Source of the DNA: CAYJNO01 sp044432885
GTDB lineage: Bacteria > Bacillota_I > Bacilli_A > Erysipelotrichales > Erysipelotrichaceae
Direction: 5' to 3'
Length of the DNA: 16,106 bases
Assembly: GCA_044432885.1 (NCBI GenBank)
Contig: JAWXUG010000018.1
Location: forward strand, 1-16,106
Shown: positions 8,767 through 15,176 of the stretch, piece after piece
How the letters are laid out: each line of letters begins with the position of its first letter
Position numbering within the stretch: the first letter of the stretch is position 1
Program-made: the position numbers and the translations under genes
Notes under the pieces: generated by a model
Database searches by the model: none
Told to the model about the DNA's origin: nothing
Seen by the model: the letters and a program-made list of their open reading frames with translations, nothing else

Positions 8767-9561
8767 ATGAAAGATACAAGTTTATTAGAAGCACATTATC
8801 AAAAATTCAATGAAGAAAAAAGATTAACAAGAAGACATGGTCAAGTAGAATACTTGACAACACTTCATTATATTCATCACTATTTAAATCAATTAAGTCA
8901 ACCTAGGGAAACGATTCAATTACTGGATATAGGATGTGGAACTGGGAGATATGCAGTAAGTTTAGCAGATTGTGGCTATGATGTTAGTGCAATAGAGTTG
9001 ATAAAATATAATGTAGGTGTTTTAAAAGCAAAAAAATCAAGTGTAAAAGCTTATCAAGGTAATGCGTTGAACTTAAAAAAATTCAAGGATGGTCAATTCG
9101 ATGTTTGTCTTTTATTAGGGCCAATGTATCATTTGTTTGAGCTTGAAGATAAAGTGCAAGCCCTTAATGAAGCGAAAAGAGTAACTAAAAAAGGGGGGTT
9201 AATCTTTGTTGCTTACTTGATGAATGAATATGGGGTCTTAGTTCATGGGTTTAGAGATCAATATATTCATGAAAGTATAAAAAATCAAAAATTAGATCGA
9301 AACTTTCATATTCAAAATAGTAAAGAAGACTTATATGATTATGTACGTATTGAGGACATTGACCATTATAATACCTTGGTAGGAATCAAACGACTTCAAA
9401 TGATTAGTGCAACGGGTGCTGCTAATTACATGCGTTCAACATTAAATGCCATGGATGAGGAAACTTTTGCACTATTTATGAAGTATCATTTATCAACCTG
9501 TGAACGTGCTGATTTAATGGGCGCATCGTCACACGTTGTTGATATATTAACCGTTGAGTAA
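8767..9561 (+). CDS. Class I SAM-dependent methyltransferase
   Basis: A 264-residue cytosolic enzyme with a Rossmann methyltransferase fold. Motif I is LLDIGCGTGRYAVSLADCGYD (residues 52-72) and binds S-adenosylmethionine. An acidic residue after the next strand (E77 in AIEL) would hold the ribose. FDVCLLLGPMYHL (about 111-123) is the motif IV region in the UbiE/Methyltransf_11-type style, and RVTKKGGLIFVAYL the following strand. The C-terminal 100 residues have no recognised signature, so the acceptor (small molecule, lipid or protein) cannot be told. It starts after AAAGGGG, 24 bases behind the aldehyde dehydrogenase, and the peptidase begins 13 bases after its stop. These tight gaps support shared transcription and perhaps a shared pathway with both neighbours. 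Confidence 0.88.
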   Translation: MKDTSLLEAHYQKFNEEKRLTRRHGQVEYLTTLHYIHHYLNQLSQPRETIQLLDIGCGTGRYAVSLADCGYDVSAIELIKYNVGVLKAKKSSVKAYQGNALNLKKFKDGQFDVCLLLGPMYHLFELEDKVQALNEAKRVTKKGGLIFVAYLMNEYGVLVHGFRDQYIHESIKNQKLDRNFHIQNSKEDLYDYVRIEDIDHYNTLVGIKRLQMISATGAANYMRSTLNAMDEETFALFMKYHLSTCERADLMGASSHVVDILTVE

Positions 9562-9574
9562 GGGGGGGGAAAGA

Positions 9575-10843
9575 ATGAAAGAAACATTTATATCATTTGT
9601 GAAAAATCAAAAACAAGCATCTATTGATTATTTGCAAGCATTAACAACCATCGAAAGTATGGATTTAGGGCCTACTACAGCCCAAAAAATGGTGCATGAA
9701 ACAATGATTTCATTAGGCTTAGAAATTGATGAATTTGATACTGATGCTGATCATTTGAAAGAATTAGATGATTATTGTCCAAATAATCAACCATTTCATC
9801 CAGAGACAAAAAATTTAATTGGCTATACGCCTTATAAAGAAGGACTTCCATCTTTACTTGTATTTGCCCATATCGATACAGAAAGACATGATCATATCGG
9901 ATGTCATATTGAAGGTGATCGACTAGTAGGCTTAGGAAGTGCTGATGATAAGGGTGGAATTGCGACGATGTTGTTGGCATTGAAATATTATAAAGACTAC
10001 TATGGCTGTTTACCGTATAATTTAATTCTGATGAGCGTGATTGGCAAGCGTGGGGGTGTAGGAGGCACATTGATTGGATGTGATCGTTTAAAATACACTC
10101 CAGATGCTGGAATCTACTTGCATCCTGCTGAAACAGGCTTAGGCTTAAATGAATTAAAAAATATTTCATTAGGGGTATTAGATTTTAAACTTGAAACTTT
10201 CGGTAGCTTAGGTGCGCCTCATGTAGACTTAGATCCAGGGATTAGTGCGAATCATCAATTAATCGTATTAGCCTCAGCTCTAGTTGAACTTAATCAAAAG
10301 CGTTTAAATCAATATGGAAACAAAGATGAGTTTGGAACCAAATTAAATATCGGAACAATTGAAGGTGGTAAGGCTACAGGAAATATTTCCCAACATGCCT
10401 CATGTATGTTACGTGTTCATTTTGGAAAATCAGAAACCATGCAGGAGGTAGAGGACAAAGTACGAGCTTGTTTGGATGAGGCTATGGCTAAACATCCGCA
10501 CTTATTCAAAGATCATGCGTACACTTTATCTAAAGGGTATTTACGTGCTAGTTTTGCAATGATGGAAAAAAATCATCCTTTATTAGATTTATTGAGAAAT
10601 CAAATCACTTCTTTAACAGGGATTGAAGATTTTATCTATCAAGCACATGGGGCAAGTGATATTCGTTTACCAATGGTCCTAAAAGGCATACCAACCTTAG
10701 GGATTGGCTGTCTTTGTTATCTTCCAACCGATGAGGATAAACATTTAGAATGGATTGATTTAAATGACTATCAATCTTGTATTGAGGTGATGGCGACTAC
10801 CATTGATTCATGGTGTCAAATGAATAAAGATGAAACAGTTTAA
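9575..10843 (+). CDS. M20-family peptidase/deacylase-like protein with altered catalytic motif
   Basis: A 422-residue cytosolic protein of the M20 (ArgE/DapE/CPG2) metallohydrolase family, usually acting on N-acyl amino acids or dipeptides. FAHIDTE supplies the H99-x-D101 pair and SADDKGG the bridging Asp (D124). HPAETGLG supplies a candidate metal Glu (E186), GAPH a dimerisation-domain His (H216), and DKHLEW a late His ligand. Where M20 enzymes carry the Glu-Glu pair (catalytic base plus metal ligand) this protein has GKRGGVGGT, with K158-R159. Classical hydrolysis may therefore be lost, or a subfamily-specific mechanism used. An upstream TTG (9554) is also in frame, but the ATG at 9575 directly follows the strong purine tract AGGGGGGGGAAAG and is the better start. 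It is last in the operon, followed immediately by a terminator. Confidence 0.82.
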   Translation: MKETFISFVKNQKQASIDYLQALTTIESMDLGPTTAQKMVHETMISLGLEIDEFDTDADHLKELDDYCPNNQPFHPETKNLIGYTPYKEGLPSLLVFAHIDTERHDHIGCHIEGDRLVGLGSADDKGGIATMLLALKYYKDYYGCLPYNLILMSVIGKRGGVGGTLIGCDRLKYTPDAGIYLHPAETGLGLNELKNISLGVLDFKLETFGSLGAPHVDLDPGISANHQLIVLASALVELNQKRLNQYGNKDEFGTKLNIGTIEGGKATGNISQHASCMLRVHFGKSETMQEVEDKVRACLDEAMAKHPHLFKDHAYTLSKGYLRASFAMMEKNHPLLDLLRNQITSLTGIEDFIYQAHGASDIRLPMVLKGIPTLGIGCLCYLPTDEDKHLEWIDLNDYQSCIEVMATTIDSWCQMNKDETV

Positions 10844-10861
10844 GTAATTAGACTGTTTTTT
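10833..10861 (+). terminator. Rho-independent terminator after the M20 gene
   Basis: An 11-bp stem (10833-10843 with 10848-10858, including one G-T pair) and a GTAA loop are followed by a run of Ts to 10861. The left arm includes the last codons and stop of the M20 gene. It closes the four-gene operon. Confidence 0.85.
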
Positions 10862-10873
10862 AAAGCATATTCA

Positions 10874-10901
10874 TTGAAATATCACAGTAAACATCTATGA
10901 T
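10874..10901 (+). promoter_or_regulatory. Promoter of the peroxiredoxin gene
   Basis: TTGAAA (10874-10879) and TATGAT (10896-10901), spaced by 16 bases, form a good housekeeping promoter located after the preceding terminator. The -10 box lies inside the palindrome at 10893-10907. Confidence 0.65.
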
Positions 10902-10907
10902 ATAGAT
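10893..10907. promoter_or_regulatory. 7-1-7 palindrome over the peroxiredoxin promoter, possible PerR/Fur-type operator
   Basis: ATCTATGATATAGAT is a 15-base inverted repeat with 7-1-7 geometry (six of seven arm positions pair), the layout used by PerR and other Fur-family repressors. It covers the -10 box, so a bound protein would block the promoter. The bases differ from the classical TTATAAT-type PerR box, so the regulator's identity is a guess. Confidence 0.4.
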
Positions 10908-10924
10908 AAAACAAGGAGGACATT

Positions 10925-11383
10925 ATGTTAGCTATTCAAACCAAAGCACCATCATTTTCACTACCCGATCAAAATGGGGTAATTCACACATTAGAACAAT
11001 ACAAAGGGAAAAAAGTTATTTTGTATTTTTATCCTAAAGATAATACACCAGGATGTAGTAGACAGGCATGTGGTTTTAGTGAATTAAAGCCGATGTTTGA
11101 ATGTAAGGGAGCGGTTGTATTAGGAGTAAGTAAAGATAGTGTTAAATCTCATAAAAACTTTGAAACAAAGTTTCAACTAACTTTTCCTATTTTGTCAGAT
11201 GAGTCATTAAATACTCTAAATGACTATGATGTTTGGAAAGAAAAAAAGAATTATGGCAAAACTTATATGGGAATCGTACGAACAACTTATTTAATCAATG
11301 AGGAAGGTGTGATTATATTTGCAAGCGATAAAGTAAAGGCTGCTGACAACCCAAAACAGATGTTGGAAGAATTAAAAAAATAG
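10925..11383 (+). CDS. bcp: Thioredoxin-dependent peroxiredoxin, Bcp/PrxQ type
   Basis: A 152-residue cytosolic thiol peroxidase that reduces hydrogen peroxide and organic hydroperoxides, recycled by thioredoxin. The length is normal for Bcp. The peroxidatic cysteine is C44 in KDNTPGCSRQAC and the resolving cysteine C49 follows five residues later, the spacing that defines the atypical 2-Cys PrxQ group. FYPKDNTPGC and FPILSD are characteristic of the fold. Translation starts 5 bases after a strong AAGGAGGA site. It has its own promoter with a possible redox operator and no obvious terminator, so some transcripts may continue into the pyruvate formate-lyase locus. Guarding an oxygen-sensitive radical enzyme next door is a reasonable but unproven role. 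Confidence 0.94.
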   Translation: MLAIQTKAPSFSLPDQNGVIHTLEQYKGKKVILYFYPKDNTPGCSRQACGFSELKPMFECKGAVVLGVSKDSVKSHKNFETKFQLTFPILSDESLNTLNDYDVWKEKKNYGKTYMGIVRTTYLINEEGVIIFASDKVKAADNPKQMLEELKK

Positions 11384-11418
11384 TATTTGTTAATATTAAA
11401 ATTTTCAGGCAAATCACT

Positions 11419-11446
11419 TTGTAAATAGGGGCTTTCATGATATTAT
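11419..11446 (+). promoter_or_regulatory. Probable promoter of the pyruvate formate-lyase operon
   Basis: TTGTAA (11419-11424) and TATTAT (11441-11446) are spaced by 16 bases. Transcription would start near 11453, giving a leader of about 110 bases that contains the cre-like site. No competing promoter with good spacing was found closer to the gene. Confidence 0.5.
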
Positions 11447-11506
11447 AGGGAAGGATTAGAGAGGTTTATTTGCCTAAAAATAAGTGAATTTTACTAGTTC
11501 TTAAAA

Positions 11507-11520
11507 TGTAATCGCTTACC
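11507..11520. promoter_or_regulatory. Catabolite-responsive element (cre) for CcpA
   Basis: TGTAATCGCTTACC matches the Firmicute cre consensus TGWAANCGNTNWCA at every position except the last base. It lies about 55 bases downstream of the predicted transcription start, where bound CcpA would typically act as a roadblock. CcpA control of pfl is known in other Firmicutes; the ccpA gene itself is not in the window. Confidence 0.6.
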
Positions 11521-11562
11521 TTAAAAAGCGGTGAATAGATAGAAAATAGGAGAGGGAGTTTA

Positions 11563-13629
11563 ATGAATTTTGAAAAAGAATGGGAAGGCTTTACCCCTGG
11601 GCGTTGGAGTGATGCGAGATCGTCGGTTAATGTACGTGATTTCATCATTAGAAACTACACACCATATGATGGAGATGATTCGTTTTTAGTATCAGCAACA
11701 CCAGCTACAAAAGCGTTGTGGGACCAAGTTATGGAACTTACAAAACAAGAATCTTTAAATGGCGGCGTATTAGATATGGATACAAAGATTGTATCAAGTC
11801 TAACTTCTCATGCTGCAGGTTATTTAAATAAAGAATTAGAAACTATAGTAGGGTTGCAAACGGATCAACCTTTTAAACGTTCTTTACAACCATTTGGTGG
11901 GATTCGTATGGCTGAAACAGCTTGTAAAGAAAATGGGTATGAAGTTGACCCTGAAGTTGTAGATATTTTTACAAAGTATCGTAAAACACATAACCAAGGT
12001 GTATTTGATGCTTATACTCCTGATATGAAGGCAGCAAGAAGATCAGGGATTATTACAGGATTACCTGATGCTTATGGTCGTGGAAGAATTATTGGGGACT
12101 ATCGTCGTGTTGCATTATACGGAGTAGACCACTTAATTGAGAATAAAAAAGTACAATTAGAAATATCTCATGTACGTATGACAGCTGAAAATATCCAGTT
12201 ACGTGAAGAACTTTCAGAACAAATTCGTGCATTAGCTGAATTAAAAGAACTAGGAAATATTTATGGTTTGGATATCTCTCGTCCTGCTGCCAATGCACAA
12301 GAGGCTATCCAATGGACTTATATGGGTTATCTTGCAGCGGTTAAAGAACAAAATGGAGCTGCGATGAGTTTAGGTCGTACTTCAACATTCATTGATATTT
12401 ATATTGAAAGAGATTTAAAATTAGGAAGAATTACAGAAGAACAAGCACAAGAATATATTGATCACTTCATCATGAAGCTTCGTCTTGTGAAGTTTGCAAG
12501 AACACCTGAATACAATGCACTATTCTCAGGAGATCCAACATGGGTAACCGAATCAATTGCAGGTATTGGGGTTGATGGACGTCATTTAGTAACGAAATCA
12601 TCTTTTAGATACTTACATACACTTGAAACTTTAGGACCAGCACCAGAGCCTAACTTAACGGTTTTATGGTCTGTAAAATTACCTAAACACTTTAAAGAAT
12701 TCTGTGCTAAAATGTCGATTAAAACCTCTTCAATTCAATATGAAAATGATGATTTAATGCGTGTTTCTCATGGTGATGATTATGCGATTGCATGTTGTGT
12801 ATCTTCAATGAGAATTGGTAAAGAAATGCAATTCTTTGGGGCACGTGCAAACTTAGCTAAATGTTTATTATATGCAATCAATGGTGGAATTGATGAGAAA
12901 ACAAAAGCACAAGTTGGTCCTAAATATCGTGCAGTTACAGGAGATTATTTAGATTATCAAGATGTCACGGGAAAATTTGATGATATGATGGAATGGCTAG
13001 CAGAACTTTATGTGAATACCCTAAATGTTATTCACTACATGCATGATAAATATGCTTATGAAAGAATTCAAATGGCATTACATGATCGTGAAGTAAAACG
13101 TTACTTCGCAACAGGAATTGCAGGATTATCTGTAGTTGCTGACTCATTAAGTGCAATTAAATACGCTAAAGTAAAAGCAATTCGTGATGAAGATGGCGTT
13201 ATTGTCGATTATGAAATTGAAGGAGATTTCCCTAAATATGGTAATGATGATGATCGCGTAGATGATATCGCAGTTGATTTAGTACGTAAATTTATGAATA
13301 AAATTAGAAAATATCACACTTATCGTGATGGATATCCTACAATGTCAATTCTTACGATTACTTCAAATGTAGTTTATGGTAAGAAAACAGGAAATACTCC
13401 TGATGGACGTAAAGTTGGGGTTCCTTTAGCACCTGGTGCAAACCCAATGCATGGTAGAGATACAAGTGGAGCTGTAGCTTCACTAGCATCAGTAGCAAAA
13501 CTACCATTTAGACATGCACAAGATGGTATTTCTGATACTTTCTCAATCATTCCTGGAGCATTAGGAAAAGATGATCAATTATTTGTAGGTGACATTGATT
13601 TAGATGCTTTAAAACAAGAAGCAGAATAA
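11563..13629 (+). CDS. pflB: Pyruvate formate-lyase catalytic subunit lacking the glycyl-radical domain
   Basis: A 688-residue cytosolic enzyme that would convert pyruvate and CoA to acetyl-CoA and formate in fermentation. It matches PflB from its N-terminus (WEGFTPGRW, NVRDFIIRNYTPYDGD) through the barrel. The paired active-site cysteines C411-C412 lie in YAIACCVSSMRIGKEMQFFGAR (C418-C419 in E. coli), and NVVYGKKTGNTPDGRK and GANPMHGRDTSGAVASL are also conserved. It stops after DIDLDALKQEAE, about 70 residues short, precisely where the linker to the glycyl-radical domain should begin. That domain is encoded two genes downstream. The start ATG follows AGGAGAGGGAG. The chain has no internal stop or frameshift and every core motif is intact, so it is a genuine split subunit. 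It should depend on the 79-residue partner and on PflA for activity. Confidence 0.93.
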   Translation: MNFEKEWEGFTPGRWSDARSSVNVRDFIIRNYTPYDGDDSFLVSATPATKALWDQVMELTKQESLNGGVLDMDTKIVSSLTSHAAGYLNKELETIVGLQTDQPFKRSLQPFGGIRMAETACKENGYEVDPEVVDIFTKYRKTHNQGVFDAYTPDMKAARRSGIITGLPDAYGRGRIIGDYRRVALYGVDHLIENKKVQLEISHVRMTAENIQLREELSEQIRALAELKELGNIYGLDISRPAANAQEAIQWTYMGYLAAVKEQNGAAMSLGRTSTFIDIYIERDLKLGRITEEQAQEYIDHFIMKLRLVKFARTPEYNALFSGDPTWVTESIAGIGVDGRHLVTKSSFRYLHTLETLGPAPEPNLTVLWSVKLPKHFKEFCAKMSIKTSSIQYENDDLMRVSHGDDYAIACCVSSMRIGKEMQFFGARANLAKCLLYAINGGIDEKTKAQVGPKYRAVTGDYLDYQDVTGKFDDMMEWLAELYVNTLNVIHYMHDKYAYERIQMALHDREVKRYFATGIAGLSVVADSLSAIKYAKVKAIRDEDGVIVDYEIEGDFPKYGNDDDRVDDIAVDLVRKFMNKIRKYHTYRDGYPTMSILTITSNVVYGKKTGNTPDGRKVGVPLAPGANPMHGRDTSGAVASLASVAKLPFRHAQDGISDTFSIIPGALGKDDQLFVGDIDLDALKQEAE

Positions 13630-13633
13630 TCAA

Positions 13634-13840
13634 ATGACTCAAGATAACAAAGTACAAGATTTAGTAGCAATGCTAGATCAAATGATGAATGATGGTTGTG
13701 GGCATATTAATGTTCAAGTAGAGGGTGATGGTGATACACTTAGTGTAGAAACAACCAATACTACTGCTTGTAGTATAAATTCAGCTTGTGCACAACCCAC
13801 AGAGCTGACATTAGAGGAGGGAGATCAAGATGACAAATAA
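13634..13840 (+). CDS. Small protein between PFL subunits, partial paralog of the glycyl-radical domain without the radical loop
   Basis: A 68-residue acidic protein of unknown function. Residues 1-29 (DLVAMLDQMMNDGCGHINVQV) align with the start of the next gene (NLVDLLDGYVEKGGHHLNVNV), sharing 11 of 29 positions including the Leu-Val, Leu-Asp, Gly, His and Asn-Val pattern. After that it has no RVSGYA radical motif. Instead it has a Thr/Asp/Glu-rich tail with C46 and C52, in addition to C22. It begins 4 bases after the pflB stop with only a weak purine-rich site, so it is probably translated by coupling, and it overlaps the following gene by 11 bases in another frame. It may be an accessory or regulatory subunit that occupies the radical-domain docking site, or bind metal; this is inference. 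It is not a frameshifted piece of pflB, because the same linker region is encoded again downstream. Confidence 0.68.
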   Translation: MTQDNKVQDLVAMLDQMMNDGCGHINVQVEGDGDTLSVETTNTTACSINSACAQPTELTLEEGDQDDK

Positions 13841-14069
13841 ACAACAAATTGACAACTTAGTAGATTTACTAGACGGATATGTAGAAAAAGGTGGACATCA
13901 CTTAAATGTAAACGTATTTACACGCGAAACATTATTAGATGCTCAAGCACATCCTGAATTATATCCTCAATTAACGATTCGTGTTTCAGGATATGCAGTA
14001 AACTTTAACAAATTAACAAAAGAGCAACAAGACGACGTAATTTCTCGTACATTCCACGACGGAATGTAG
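13830..14069 (+). CDS. grcA: Stand-alone glycyl-radical domain subunit of pyruvate formate-lyase (GrcA-like)
   Basis: A 79-residue protein equivalent to the last 75 or so residues of E. coli PflB. It contains GGHHLNVNVFTRETLLDAQ, YPQLTIRVSGYAVNFNKLT and the terminal DVISRTFHDGM. G54 in RVSGYA corresponds to the radical-bearing G734 of E. coli. It resembles the YfiD/GrcA spare part that repairs oxygen-cleaved PflB, but here it must be the normal radical domain, because the adjacent large subunit has none. It starts after a strong GAGGAGGGA site (13814-13822), stronger than those of the two genes before it, so it may be made in excess. The start overlaps the 68-residue gene by 11 bases. PflA, encoded just downstream, would abstract hydrogen from G54. 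Confidence 0.92.
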   Translation: MTNKQQIDNLVDLLDGYVEKGGHHLNVNVFTRETLLDAQAHPELYPQLTIRVSGYAVNFNKLTKEQQDDVISRTFHDGM

Positions 14070-14073
14070 AATT

Positions 14074-14100
14074 AAAGAGGCCTATGCTGCCTCTTTTTTT
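14074..14100 (+). terminator. Terminator/attenuator between the PFL subunit genes and pflA
   Basis: An 8-bp stem AAAGAGGC (14074-14081) with GCCTCTTT (14089-14096), a 7-base loop and a T run to 14100. It would limit readthrough to pflA and so keep the activase at a lower level than its substrate subunits. No strong separate promoter for pflA is visible. Confidence 0.82.
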
Positions 14101-14121
14101 AAACAGATAGGAGGGTGATTG

Positions 14122-14865
14122 ATGAAAGGGTATGTTCATTCTACAGAATCTTTTGGTACAGTTGATGGGCCAGGAGTGCGCTTTGTCGTATTCTTACAAG
14201 GGTGTCCTTTAAGATGCCTATATTGTCATAATCCTGATACTTGGAAACCAAACCAAGGTCAACTAATGGATGTTGATGAAATCTTAGAAAAATATGAAAG
14301 AAATAAGGCCTTTTTAAAAAATGGTGGAATCACTTGTACTGGAGGTGAGCCTTTATTACAAATGGATTTTGTCTATCAATTATTCAAGAAGGCTAAAGAA
14401 AAAGGGATTCATACCTGTCTCGATACCTCGGGAATCACCTTTACTGAAGAGAAAAAACAATCTTTTGATCAATTGATGGAAGTGACGGATTTGGTAATGT
14501 TAGATATTAAACATATAGAACCTCGTCAACATCGATTATTAACAGGACAGGATAATCATAGGATTCTAGCTTTCGCAACCTATCTTAAATCAATTCAAAA
14601 GCCAGTATGGATTAGACATGTTGTGGTAGAGGGTTGGACTTTAAATGAAACGTATCTGTATGATTTAGGATACTTTATTGGAGGTTTAGATAATCTAAAA
14701 GCACTAGATGTATTGCCTTATCATAAAATGGGTAATTATAAGTATGAGTCTTTAAATATGAACCCACCTTTACTTGACACAAAAGAAGCAAGTAAAGAAG
14801 ATGCAGAAATGGCAAAACAAATCATTCTTAAAGGAATGAAAAAACGACTAAAAGAAAAAATATAG
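14122..14865 (+). CDS. pflA: Pyruvate formate-lyase activating enzyme (radical SAM)
   Basis: A 247-residue cytosolic iron-sulphur enzyme that uses S-adenosylmethionine to place the radical on the glycine of pyruvate formate-lyase. The cluster motif CxxxCxxC is C28, C32 and C35 in QGCPLRCLYCHNPDTW, and GGEPLL (74-79) is the SAM-binding GGE block. The length fits PflA (E. coli 246). YVHSTESFGTVDGPGVRFV is the standard start. An in-frame TTG lies at 14119, but the ATG at 14122 is better spaced (7 bases) from AGGAGG at 14109-14114. It lies 52 bases after the glycyl-radical subunit gene, with a terminator between them. Its substrate here should be the separate 79-residue subunit docked on the large subunit, an unusual target for this family. 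Confidence 0.95.
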   Translation: MKGYVHSTESFGTVDGPGVRFVVFLQGCPLRCLYCHNPDTWKPNQGQLMDVDEILEKYERNKAFLKNGGITCTGGEPLLQMDFVYQLFKKAKEKGIHTCLDTSGITFTEEKKQSFDQLMEVTDLVMLDIKHIEPRQHRLLTGQDNHRILAFATYLKSIQKPVWIRHVVVEGWTLNETYLYDLGYFIGGLDNLKALDVLPYHKMGNYKYESLNMNPPLLDTKEASKEDAEMAKQIILKGMKKRLKEKI

Positions 14866-14926
14866 TTCTTATCGATACTATAGCCCGATAAAGTCGATCT
14901 ATAAATTAAGAATTAGACAATACTAC

Positions 14927-14960
14927 ACAAAACCACTTAGAAAGCTCTAAGTGGTTTTGT
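14927..14960. terminator. Strong hairpin terminator after pflA
   Basis: A perfect 14-bp stem (14927-14940 with 14947-14960) encloses the 6-base loop AAAGCT, with AAAACC on the left arm and GGTTTT on the right. The A and T tracts flank the GC part symmetrically, so it could also end transcripts coming from the recombinase gene on the other strand. Confidence 0.88.
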
Positions 14961-15069
14961 AATATATAAGTTAGTTTATTTTAAAATTCAATATAAGCCA
15001 ATTAAATGATTTTTGCTTTCTTATCAATTTTTGATCTATAAAGATTATGCTCATTTTATTTATTCTACC

Positions 15070-15121
15070 TCTAAAACCCTTGAAAACACTGTAATTACTA
15101 GCCTTTTTCTAAGGTTTTAGA
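15070..15121. repeat. Inverted repeat TCTAAAACC / GGTTTTAGA
   Basis: Two perfect 9-base arms, 15070-15078 and 15113-15121, are separated by 34 bases. They lie just beyond the recombinase stop codon and could be recombinase arm-binding sites or part of an attachment site. No function is shown. Confidence 0.4.
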
Positions 15122-15125
15122 CCTT

Positions 15126-15168
15126 GTTTCCCTTATTTTTGCCCTTATGAATATTTAACAAGGGAAAC
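15126..15168. repeat. Inverted repeat GTTTCCCTT / AAGGGAAAC beside the recombinase gene
   Basis: Two perfect 9-base arms, 15126-15134 and 15160-15168, are separated by 25 bases, with a related GCCCTT copy at 15141-15146. Read on the - strand, AAGGGCAAA and AAGGGAAAC form spaced direct repeats, the style of tyrosine-recombinase arm sites. Alternatively it could be a weak hairpin ending the recombinase transcript. Confidence 0.45.
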
Positions 15169-15176
15169 TTTGATTT

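Larger units (their letters stand above)
14866..15176. other. Non-coding interval between pflA and the recombinase gene; likely mobile-element junction
   Basis: No credible gene or tRNA was seen in these 311 bases. The first 60 bases hold overlapping short inverted repeats (TTCTTA/TAAGAA, ATCGA/TCGAT, TATAG/CTATA). A strong terminator follows at 14927-14960. The remainder is AT-rich, and two inverted-repeat pairs lie close to the recombinase 3' end. An attachment site is expected hereabouts because recombinase genes often sit next to it, but the core cannot be fixed without the other end of the element. Confidence 0.5.

Noticed and set aside
9675..10169. Open frame of 164 codons on the - strand inside the M20 gene
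   Set aside because: It lies entirely opposite a conserved gene, has an odd His/Ser/Leu-rich composition typical of a reverse-frame shadow, and shows no recognisable domain.
11386..11402. Rex (redox) operator near the start of the pfl upstream region
   Set aside because: TTGTTAA is present as one half, but the expected inverted second half is missing, so it is not better than chance in AT-rich DNA.
13615..13850. The split PFL as a sequencing error or frameshifted pseudogene
   Set aside because: Two separate frame changes would be needed, the linker region appears twice (in the 68- and 79-residue frames), and the 79-residue gene has its own start and strong ribosome binding site with all motifs intact.
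14866..15176. tRNA or small RNA gene as integration target
   Set aside because: No cloverleaf, CCA-type end or T-loop sequence could be found; only hairpins and inverted repeats are visible.
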